Assembly: GCA_947568835.1 (NCBI GenBank)
Contig: CANOQG010000007.1
Coordinates: forward strand, 4,030,001 to 4,094,000
Direction: 5' to 3'
DNA length: 64,000 nucleotides
DNA from: Protonemura montana
Taxonomy: Eukaryota > Arthropoda > Insecta > Plecoptera > Nemouridae
Both the position numbers and the translations under genes were made by a program. How positions within the stretch are numbered: position 1 is the first letter of the stretch; every line of letters begins with the position of its first letter. The notes under the pieces are model-generated. The model saw nothing but the letters and a program-made list of their open reading frames with translations, did no database searches and had not been told where the DNA came from. This document shows positions 54,303 through 64,000 of this stretch, in pieces.

Positions 54303-54530
54303 GTGGGGCAGATCATGGGGCAGGACATGGGACATGGGGCAAGACATGGGGCAGGACATGGGGCAGGACATGGGGCAGGACATGGGGCAGATCATGGGGC
54401 AGGACATGGGACATGGGGCAGGACATGGGGCAGGACATGGGGCAGGACATGGGGCAGGACATGGGGCAGGACATGGGGCAGGACATAGGGCAGGCCATGG
54501 GGCAGGACATGGGGCAGGACATGGAGCAGG
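54303..54530. repeat. Start of a further HOR (GATCATGG pair segment)
   Basis: Contains the last complete GATCATGG pair (TCA at 54313 and 54392) and the GGCCATGG unit. It leads into the 7+5 unit pair where the 4,160-bp duplication begins. Confidence 0.75.
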
Positions 54531-57500
54531 ACATGGGACATGACATGGGACAGGACATGGGGCAGGACATGGCGCAGGACATGGGGCAGGACATGGGGCA
54601 GGACATGGGGCAGGACATAGGGCAGGACATGGGGTAGGACATGAGGCAGGACATGGGACAGGACATGGGGCAGGACATGGGGCAGGACATGGGACAGGAC
54701 ATAGGGCAGGACATGAGGCAGGACATGGGGCAAAACATGGGGCAGGACATGGGACAGGACATGGGGCAGGACATTGGCCAGGCTATGGGGCAGGACATGG
54801 GGCAGGACATGAGGCAGGACATGGGACATGGGGAAAGACATGGGGCAGGACATGGGGCAGGACATGGGGCAGGACATGGGGCAGGACATGGGACAGGACA
54901 TAGGGCAGGACATGGGGCAGGACATGGGGCAGGACATGGGGCAGGACATGGGACAGGACATGGAGCAGGACATGGGGCAGGACATGGGGCAGGACATGGG
55001 ACAGGACATAGGGAAGGACATGGGGCAGGAAATGGGGCAGGACATGGGGCAGGACATGGGGCAGGACATGAGGCAGGACATTGGACAGGACATGGGGCAA
55101 AACATGGGGCAGGACATGGGACTGGACATGGGGCAGGACATGGGGCAGGACATGGGGCAGGACATGGGGCAGGACATGGGACATGAGGCAGGACAGGGGG
55201 AGGACATGGAGCGGGACATGGGGCAGGACATGGGGCAGGACATGGAGCAGGACATGGGGCAGGAAATAAGGCAGGACATGGGACAGGACATAGGGCAGGA
55301 CATGGGGCAGGACATGAGGCAGGACATGGGGCAGGACATAAGACATAGGGCAGGACAGGGGGAGGACATGGAGCAGGACATGGGGCATTACATGGGGCAG
55401 GACATAAGACAGGACATAGGGCAGGACATGGGGCAGGACATGGGGCAGGACATGGGGCAGGACATGGGACATGGGGAAAGACATGGGGCAGGACATGAGG
55501 CAGGACATGGGGCAGGACATGGGGCAGGACATGGGGCAGGACATGGGACATAGGGCAGGACAGGGGGAGGACATGGAGCAGGACATGGGGCAGGACATGG
55601 GGCAGGACATAAGACAGGACATAGGGCAGGACATGGGGCAGGACATGGGGCAGGACATGGGGCAGGACACGGGACATGGGGCAAGACATGGGGCAGGACA
55701 TGGGGCAGGACATGGGGCAGGACATGGGGCAGGACATAGGGCAGGACATGGGGTAGGACATGAGGCAGGACATGAGACAGGACATGGGGCAGGACATGGG
55801 GCAGGACATGGGACAGGACATATTGCAGGACATTGGGCAGGACATGGGGCAAAACATGGGGCAGGACATGGGACAGGACATGGGGCAGGACATGGGGCAG
55901 GACATGGGGCAGGACATGGGGAAGGACATGGGACATGAGGCAGGACAGGGGGAGGACATGGAGCAGGACATGGGGCAGGACATGGGGCAGGACATGGGGC
56001 AGGACATGGGACAGGACATAGGGCAGGACATGGGGCAGGACATGAGGCAGGACATGGGGCAGGACATGGGACATAGGGCAGGACAGGGAAAGGACATGGA
56101 GCAGGACATGGGGCAGGACATGGGGCAGGACATAAGACAGGACATAGGGCAGGACATGGGGTAGGACATGGGGCAGGACATGGGGCAGGACATGGGACAT
56201 GGGCAAGACATGGGGCAGGACATGGGGCAGGACATGGGGCAGGACATGGGGCAGGACATGGGGCAGGACATGGGACATGGGGCAGGACATGGGGCAGGAC
56301 ATGGGGCAGGACATGGGGCAGGACATGGGGCAGGACATGGGGCAGGACATAGGGCAGGCCATGGTGCAGGACATGGGGCAGGACATGGAGCAGGACATGG
56401 GACATGACATGGGACAGGACATGGGGCAGGACATGGCGCAGGACATGGGGCAGGACATGGGGCAGGACATGGGGCAGGACATAGGGCAGGACATGGGGTA
56501 GGACATGAGGCAGGACATGGGACAGGACATGGGGCAGGACATGGGGCAGGACATGGGACAGGACATAGGGCAGGACATGGGGCAGGACATGGGGCAAAAC
56601 ATGGGGCAGGACATAAGACAGGACATGGGGCAGGACATTGGCCAGGCTATGGGGCAGGACATGGGGCAGGACATGAGGCAGGACATGGGACATGGGGAAA
56701 GACATGGGGCAAGACATGGGGCAGGACATGGGGCAGGACATGGGGCAGGACATGGGACAGGACATAGGGCAGGACATGGGGCAGGACATGGGGCAGGACA
56801 TGGGGCAGGACATGGGACAGGACATGGAGCAGGACATGGGGCAGGACATGGGGCAGGACATGGGACAGGACATAGGGAAGGACATGGGGCAGGACATGGG
56901 GCAGGAAATGGGACAGGACAAGGGGCAGGACATGGGGCAGGACATGGGGCAGGACATGGGGCATTACATGGGGCAGGGCATAAGACAGGACATAGGGCAG
57001 GACATGGGGCAGGACATGGGGCAGGACATGGGGCAGGACATGGGACATGGGGCAAGACATGGGGCAGGACATGAGGCAGGACATGGGGCAGGACATGGGG
57101 CAGGACATGGGGCAGGACATGGGGTAGGACATGGGGCAGGAAATGGGACAGGACAAGGGGCAGGACATGGGGCAGGACATGGGACATGGGGCAGGACATG
57201 GGGCAGGACATGGGGCAGGACATGGGGCAGGACATGGGGCAGGACATGGGGCAGGACATGGGGCAGGACATAGGGCAGGACATGGGGCAGGACATGGGGC
57301 AGGACATGGAGCAGGACATGGGACATGACATGGGACAGGACATGGGGCAGGACATGGGGCAGGACATGGGGAAGGACATAGGGCAGGACATGGGGCAGGA
57401 CATGGGGCAGGACATGGGGCAGGACATAGGGCAGGACATGGGGCAGGACATGGGGCAGGACATGGAGCAGGACATGGGGCAGGACATTGGGCAGGACATG

Positions 57501-58690
57501 GGACAGGACATGGGGCAGGACATGGGGCAGGACATGGGGCAGGATATGAGGCAGGACATGGGGCAGGACATGAGGCAGGACATGGGACATGAGGTAAGTT
57601 ATGGGGCAGGACATGGAGCAGGACATGGGACAGGACATGGGGCAGGACATGGGGCAGGACATGGGGCATGACATGGGACATGGGGCAGGACATGGGGTGG
57701 AACATGGAGCAGAAAATGGGGCACGACATGGGGCAGGACATAGGGCAGGACATGGGGCAGGACATGGGGCAGGACATGGGGCAGGACATGGGACATGGGG
57801 CAAGACATGGGGCAGGACATAGGGCAGGACATGGGGCAGGACATGGGGCAGGACATGGGACAGGACATAGGGCAGGACATGGGGAAGGACATGGGGCAGG
57901 AAATGGGGCAGGACATGGGACATGGGGCAGGACAGGGGGAGGACATGGAGCAGGACATGGGGCAGGACATGGGGCAGGACATGGGGCAGGACATGGGACA
58001 TGGGGCAGGACAGGGGGAGGACATGGAGCAGGACATGGGGCAGGACATGGGGCAGGACATGGGACAGGACATAGGGAAGGACATGGGGCAGGACATGGGG
58101 CAGGACATGGGGCAGGACATGGGACATGGGGCAAGACATGGGACAGGACATGGGGCAGAACATGGGGCAGGACATGGGGCAGGACATGGGGCGGGACATA
58201 GGCCAGGACATGGGGCAGGAAATGGGACAGGACAAAGGGCAGGACATGGGGCAGGACATGGGACATGGGGCAGGACATGGGGCAGGACATGGGGCATGAC
58301 ATGGGGCAGGACATGGGACAGGACATGGGGCAGGACATGGGGCAGGACATGGGGCAGGACATGGGGCAGGACATGAGGCAGGACATGGGACAGGACATGG
58401 GGCAGGACATGGGGCAGGACATGGGACATGGGGCAGGACATGGGGCAGGACATGGAGCAGGAGATGGGGCAGGAAATGGGGCAGGACATGGGACAGGACA
58501 TAGGGCAGGACATGGGGCAGGACATGAGGCAGGACATGGGGCAGGACATGGGACATAGGGCAGGACAGGGGAAGGACATGGAGCAGGACATGGGGCAGGA
58601 CATGGGGCAGGACATAAGACAGGACATAGGGCAGGACATGGGGTAGGACATGGGGCAGATCATGGGGCAGGACATGGGACATGGGGCAAG
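54531..58690. repeat. 4,160-bp tandem duplication, copy 1
   Basis: Landmarks from 54,531 recur at +4,160. New variant monomers appear here that are absent from the left part of the array: GACACGGGAC (about 55,670), CATATTGC (about 55,820) and an 11-bp GGGCAAGAC unit with a shortened G-run (about 56,199). Private differences from copy 2 include ATTGGGC near 55,832, CAGGGAAAGG near 56,088, G-to-T at 56365 and AAGTTATGG near 57,600. Confidence 0.82.
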
Positions 58691-61060
58691 ACATGGGACA
58701 TGACATGGGACAGGACATGGGGCAGGACATGGCGCAGGACATGGGGCAGGACATGGGGCAGGACATGGGGCAGGACATAGGGCAGGACATGGGGTAGGAC
58801 ATGAGGCAGGACATGGGACAGGACATGGGGCAGGACATGGGGCAGGACATGGGACAGGACATAGGGCAGGACATGAGGCAGGACATGGGGCAAAACATGG
58901 GGCAGGACATGGGACAGGACATGGGGCAGGACATTGGCCAGGCTATGGGGCAGGACATGGGGCAGGACATGAGGCAGGACATGGGACATGGGGAAAGACA
59001 TGGGGCAGGACATGGGGCAGGACATGGGGCAGGACATGGGGCAGGACATGGGACAGGACATAGGGCAGGACATGGGGCAGGACATGGGGCAGGACATGGG
59101 GCAGGACATGGGACAGGACATGGAGCAGGACATGGGGCAGGACATGGGGCAGGACATGGGACAGGACATAGGGAAGGACATGGGGCAGGAAATGGGGCAG
59201 GACATGGGGCAGGACATGGGGCAGGACATGAGGCAGGACATTGGACAGGACATGGGGCAAAACATGGGGCAGGACATGGGACTGGACATGGGGCAGGACA
59301 TGGGGCAGGACATGGGGCAGGACATGGGGCAGGACATGGGACATGAGGCAGGACAGGGGGAGGACATGGAGCGGGACATGGGGCAGGACATGGGGCAGGA
59401 CATGGAGCAGGACATGGGGCAGGAAATAAGGCAGGACATGGGACAGGACATAGGGCAGGACATGGGGCAGGACATGAGGCAGGACATGGGGCAGGACATA
59501 AGACATAGGGCAGGACAGGGGGAGGACATGGAGCAGGACATGGGGCATTACATGGGGCAGGACATAAGACAGGACATAGGGCAGGACATGGGGCAGGACA
59601 TGGGGCAGGACATGGGGCAGGACATGGGACATGGGGCAAGACATGGGGCAGGACATGAGGCAGGACATGGGGCAGGACATGGGGCAGGACATGGGGCAGG
59701 ACATGGGACATAGGGCAGGACAGGGGGAGGACATGGAGCAGGACATGGGGCAGGACATGGGGCAGGACATAAGACAGGACATAGGGCAGGACATGGGGCA
59801 GGACATGGGGCAGGACATGGGGCAGGACACGGGACATGGGGCAAGACATGGGGCAGGACATGGGGCAGGACATGGGGCAGGACATGGGGCAGGACATAGG
59901 GCAGGACATGGGGTAGGACATGAGGCAGGACATGAGACAGGACATGGGGCAGGACATGGGGCAGGACATGGGACAGGACATATTGCAGGACATGGGGCAG
60001 GACATGGGGCAAAACATGGGGCAGGACATGGGACAGGACATGGGGCAGGACATGGGGCAGGACATGGGGCAGGACATGGGGAAGGACATGGGACATGAGG
60101 CAGGACAGGGGGAGGACATGGAGCAGGACATGGGGCAGGACATGGGGCAGGACATGGGGCAGGACATGGGACAGGACATAGGGCAGGACATGGGGCAGGA
60201 CATGAGGCAGGACATGGGGCAGGACATGGGACATAGGGCAGGACAGGGGAAGGACATGGAGCAGGACATGGGGCAGGACATGGGGCAGGACATAAGACAG
60301 GACAAAGGGCAGGACATGGGGTAGGACATGGGGCAGGACATGGGGCAGGACATGGGACATGGGCAAGACATGGGGCAGGACATGGGGCAGGACATGGGGC
60401 AGGACATGGGGCAGGACATGGGGCAGGACATGGGACATGGGGCAGGACATGGGGCAGGACATGGGGCAGGACATGGGGCAGGACATGGGGCAGGACATGG
60501 GGCAGGACATAGGGCAGGCCATGGGGCAGGACATGGGGCAGGACATGGAGCAGGACATGGGACATGACATGGGACAGGACATGGGGCAGGACATGGCGCA
60601 GGACATGGGGCAGGACATGGGGCAGGACATGGGGCAGGACATAGGGCAGGACATGGGGTAGGACATGAGGCAGGACATGGGACAGGACATGGGGCAGGAC
60701 ATGGGGCAGGACATGGGACAGGACATAGGGAAGGACATGGGGCAGGACATGGGGCAAAACATGGGGCAGGACATAAGACAGGACATGGGGCAGGACATTG
60801 GCCAGGCTATGGGGCAGGACATGGGGCAGGACATGAGGCAGGACATGGGACATGGGGAAAGACATGGGGCAAGACATGGGGCAGGACATGGGGCAGGACA
60901 TGGGGCAGGACATGGGACAGGACATAGGGCAGGACATGGGGCAGGACATGGGGCAGGACATGGGGCAGGACATGGGACAGGACATGGAGCAGGACATGGG
61001 GCAGGACATGGGGCAGGACATGGGACAGGACATAGGGAAGGACATGGGGCAGGACATGGG
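58691..61060. repeat. 4,160-bp tandem duplication, copy 2 (truncated)
   Basis: The left junction near 58,690 leaves only one GATCATGG (TCA at 58660) where other HORs have two, with CAAGAC running straight into the 7+5 unit pair. The match to copy 1 ends near 61,060, where copy 1 goes to GGAAATGGGAC but this copy goes to ATGGGACAGGAC. Private changes include ATAGGG to AAAGGG near 60,304 and C-to-A at 60731. Confidence 0.8.
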
Positions 61061-61706
61061 GCAGGACATGGGACAGGACATGGGACAGGACATAGGGCAG
61101 GACATGGGGCAGGACATGGGGCAGGACATAGGGCAGGACATGGGGCAGGAAATGGGGCAGGACATGGGGCAGGACATGGGGCAGGACATGAGGCAGGACA
61201 TTGGACAGGACATGGGGCAAAACATGGGGCAGGACATGGGACTGGACATGGGGCAGGACATGGGGCAGGACATGGGGCAGGACATGGGGCAGGACATGGG
61301 ACATGAGGCAGGACAGGGGGAGGACATGGAGCGGGACATGGGGCAGGACATGGGGCAGGACATGGAGCAGGACATGGGGCAGGAAATAAGGCAGGACATG
61401 GGACAGGACATAGGGCAGGACATGGGGCAGGACATGAGGCAGGACATGGGGCAGGACATAAGACATAGGGCAGGACAGGGGGAGGACATGGAGCAGGACA
61501 TGGGGCATTACATGGGGCAGGACATAAGACAGGACATAGGGCAGGACATGGGGCAGGACATGGGGCAGGACATGGGGCAGGACATGGGACATGGGGCAAG
61601 ACATGGGGCAGGACATGAGGCAGGACATGGGGCAGGACATGGGGCAGGACATGGGGCAGGACATGGGACATAGGGCAGGACAGGGGGAGGACATGGAGCA
61701 GGACAT
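61061..61706. repeat. HOR piece repeating 59.2-59.8 kb
   Basis: From about 61,140 the order (ATTGGAC, CAAAAC, GGGACTGGAC, GAGCGGGAC, GGAAATAAGG, ATAAGAC, GCATTACATGG) matches 59.18-59.84 kb at an offset of 1,960. The first 80 bp joins it to the truncated 4,160-bp copy. Confidence 0.7.
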
Positions 61707-63599
61707 GGGGCAGGACATGGGGCAGGACATAAGACAGGACATAGGGCAGGACATGGGGCAGGACATGGGGCAGGACATGGGGCAGGACACGGGACCTAGG
61801 GCAAGACATGGGGCAGGACATTGGGCAGGACATGGGGCAGGACATGGGGCAGGACATGGGGCAGGACATGGGGCAGGACATGGGGCAGGAAATGGGACAG
61901 GACAAGGGGCAGGACATGGGGCAGGACATGGGCCATGGGGCAGGACATGGGGCAGGACATGGGGCAGGACATGGGGCAGGACATGGGGCAGGACATGGGG
62001 CAGGACATGGGGCAGGACATAGGGCAGGACATGGGGTAGGACATGAGGCAGGACATGAGACAGGACATGGGGCAGGACATGGGGCAGGACATGGGACAGG
62101 ACATATTGCAGGACATGGGGCAGGACATGGGGCAAAACATGGGGCAGGACATGGGACAGGACATGGGGCAGGACATGGGGCAGGACATGGGGCAGGACAT
62201 GGGGAAGGACATGGGACATGAGGCAGGACAGGGGGAGGACATGGAGCAGGACATGGGGCAGGACATGGGGCAGGACATGGGGCAGGACATGGGACATGGG
62301 GCAGGACATGGGGCAGGACATGGAGCAGGACATGGGACATGACATGGGACAGGACATGGGACAGGACATAGGGCAGGACATGGGGCAGGACATGGTGCAG
62401 GACATACGGCAGGACATGGGGCAGGACATGGGGCAGGACATGGGGCAGGACATGGGGCAGGACATGAGGCAGGACTTGAAGCAGGACATGGGGCAGGACA
62501 TGGGGCAGGACATGGGACAGGACATGGGGCAGGACATGGGGCAGGACATGGGGCAGGACATGGGGCAGTACATGGGGCAGGACATGAGGCAGGACATGGG
62601 ACAGGACATGGGGCAGGACATGGGGCAGGACATGGGACATGGGGCAGGATATGGAGCAGGACATGGGGCAGGACATGGGGCAGGACATGGGGCAGGACAT
62701 AGGGCAAGACATGGGGCAGGACATGGGGCAGGACATGGAGCAGGACATGGGACATGACATGGGACAGGACATGGGACAGGACATAGGGCAGGACATGGGG
62801 CAGGACATGGGGCAGGACATAGGGCAGGACATGGGGCAGGACATGGGGCAGGACATGGGGCAGGACATAGGGCAGGACATGGGGCAGGACATGGGGCAGG
62901 ACATGGAGCAGGACATGGGGCAGGACATTGGGCAGGACATGAGACAGGACATGGGGCAGGACATGGGGCAGGACATGGGGCAGGATATGGGGCAGGACAT
63001 GGGGCAGGACATGAGGCAGGACATGGGACATGGGGTAAGACATGGGGCAGGACATGGAGCAGGACATGGGACAGGACATGGGGCAGGACATGGGGCAGGA
63101 CATGGGGCATGACATGGGACATGGGGCAGGACATGGGGCGGGACATGGAGCAGAAAATGGGGCAGGACATGGGGCAGGACATAGGGCAGGACATGGGGCA
63201 GGACATGGGGCAGGACATGGGGCAGGACATGGGACATGGGGCAAGACAAGGGGCAGGACATAGGGCAGGACATGGGGCAGGACATGGGGCAGGACATGGG
63301 GCAGGACAAAAGACAGGACATAGGGCAGGACATGGGGTAGGACATGGGGCAGGACATGGGGCAGGACATGGGACATGGGGCAAGACATGGGGCAGGACAT
63401 GGGGCAGGACATGGGGCAGGACATGGGGCAGGACATGGGGCAGGACATGGGACATGGGGCAGGACATGGGGCAGGACATGGGGCAGGACATGGGGCAGGA
63501 CATGGGGCAGGACATGGGGCAGGACATAGGGCAGGCCATGGGGCAGGACATGGGGCAGGACATGGAGCAGGACACGGGACATGACATGGGACAGGACAT
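61707..63599. repeat. 1,893-bp tandem duplication, copy 1; divergent monomers
   Basis: GGCCATGG at 61931 recurs at 63824, and CATATT at 62102 recurs at 63995, both at a 1,893-bp offset. Rare monomers cluster here: CCTAGG near 61,795, CATACGGC near 62,402, ACTTGAAGC near 62,475, GCAGTACATGG near 62,567, GGGGTAAGAC near 63,034, GGCGGGACATGG near 63,138 and GACAAAAGAC near 63,306. This is the most variable stretch in the window. Confidence 0.75.
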
Positions 63600-64000
63600 G
63601 GGGCAGGACATGGGGCAGGACATAAGACAGGACATTGGGCAGGACATGGGGCAGGACATGGGGCAGGACATGGGGCAGGACACGGGACATGGGGCAAGAC
63701 ATGGGGCAGGACATGGGGCAGGACATGGGGCAGGACATGGGGCAGGACATGGGGCAGGACATGGGGCAGGACATGGGGCAGGAAATGGGACAGGACAAGG
63801 GGCAGGACATGGGGCAGGACATGGGCCATGGGGCAGGACATGGGGCAGGACATGGGGCAGGACATGGGGCAGGACATGGGGCAGGACATGGGGCAGGACA
63901 TGGGGCAGGACATAGGGCAGGACATGGGGTAGGACATGAGGCAGGACATGAGACAGGACATGGGGCAGGACATGGGGCAGGACATGGGACAGGACATATT
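63600..64000. repeat. 1,893-bp tandem duplication, copy 2 (cut by window end)
   Basis: Repeats 61,707-62,107. It has ordinary ACATGG near 63,689 where copy 1 has ACCTAGG, and ATTGGGC instead of ATAGGGC near 63,634. The last bases are the CATATT landmark, so the array continues beyond the window. Confidence 0.75.

Larger units (their letters stand above)
1..64000. repeat. 12-bp tandem repeat (satellite/megaminisatellite) filling the window
   Basis: The entire window is built from the 12-mer ATGGGGCAGGAC, over 5,000 units head to tail in one orientation. Common variants change one G of the G-run to A (ATAGGGC, ATGAGGC, ATGGAGC, ATGGGAC) or alter the second half (CAAGAC, CAGAAC, CAAAAC). Shorter conserved units are ATGGGAC (7 bp), ATGAC (5 bp) and AGGGGGAGGAC (11 bp). 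The consensus is 67% GC, contains no CpG and only one T, and is 75% purine. No non-repetitive stretch of even 50 bp was seen. Length and nested structure fit a eukaryotic satellite or giant minisatellite; the genomic location and species cannot be told. No coding gene, RNA gene or mobile element is present. Confidence 0.98.

Noticed and set aside
1..64000. CRISPR array
   Set aside because: There are no spacers. The 12-bp unit repeats without unique sequence between copies, and no cas genes are present.
1..64000. Telomeric repeat tract
   Set aside because: ATGGGGCAGGAC is not a known telomere unit, and the variants and HOR blocks do not fit telomerase synthesis. A subtelomeric location remains possible.
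1..64000. Immunoglobulin class-switch region
   Set aside because: The G-rich one-strand repeat and R-loop potential are similar. However, AGCT hotspots are absent, switch regions are about 1-12 kb, and no I-exon or constant-region sequence is present.
1..64000. p53 or E-box binding array, because CATG occurs in almost every monomer
   Set aside because: The p53 half-site needs RRRCWWGYYY, but the bases after CATG are GGG or ACA. CANNTG E-boxes are not formed by the consensus.
1..64000. Coding VNTR exon (mucin- or silk-like gene)
   Set aside because: Coding repeats keep lengths in multiples of three. Here frame-shifting units are preserved across HOR copies, and stop-bearing variants are frequent on the plus strand.
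1..64000. tRNA, rRNA, transposon ends or inverted repeats
   Set aside because: No stretch departs from the 12-bp repeat long enough to hold one. The strand bias never inverts and no terminal repeats or target-site duplications were seen.

Overview
The whole 64 kb window is one uninterrupted tandem repeat array. The monomer is 12 bp, consensus ATGGGGCAGGAC on the given strand, and the array continues past both window ends. I find no protein gene, RNA gene, transposon, CRISPR array or unique-sequence island. An array this long, with nested higher-order repeats (HORs), points to a eukaryotic nuclear satellite or megaminisatellite. The species cannot be read from the sequence. A vertebrate is suggested only weakly, by the lack of CpG in the consensus and by the match to the vertebrate minisatellite core.

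The array is not homogeneous. Diagnostic variant monomers recur in a fixed order and define HORs of about 2.1 kb, which are themselves duplicated in larger tandem blocks. Left to right: 1-2.1 kb is a partial HOR; about 2.1-5.0 kb holds a 1,881-bp tandem duplication; 5.0-9.3 kb holds two 2.1-kb HORs; 9,443-24,608 holds two copies of a block of about 8 kb; 23,586-28,999 is a 2,707-bp tandem duplication; 25,540-36,135 is a 5,298-bp tandem duplication; 32,022-46,985 is a 7.47-kb tandem duplication; 47.9-54.3 kb holds three 2.1-kb HORs; 54,531-61,060 is a 4,160-bp tandem duplication, second copy truncated; 61.7-64.0 kb is a 1,893-bp tandem duplication made of more divergent monomers. The duplications overlap, so their relative order can partly be reconstructed.

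The consensus has no stop codon in any of the six frames, so very long open frames (up to 1,644 codons on the minus strand) arise from composition alone. They are not genes: conserved 5-, 7- and 11-bp units shift the frame repeatedly, and the predicted peptides are only four-residue repeats. The given strand is about 75% purine and half G, with a G-run every 12 bp, so any activity is more likely structural (R-loops, G-quadruplexes, unequal exchange) than coding. Breakpoints come from reading offsets between landmark monomers and are good to about one to three monomers.
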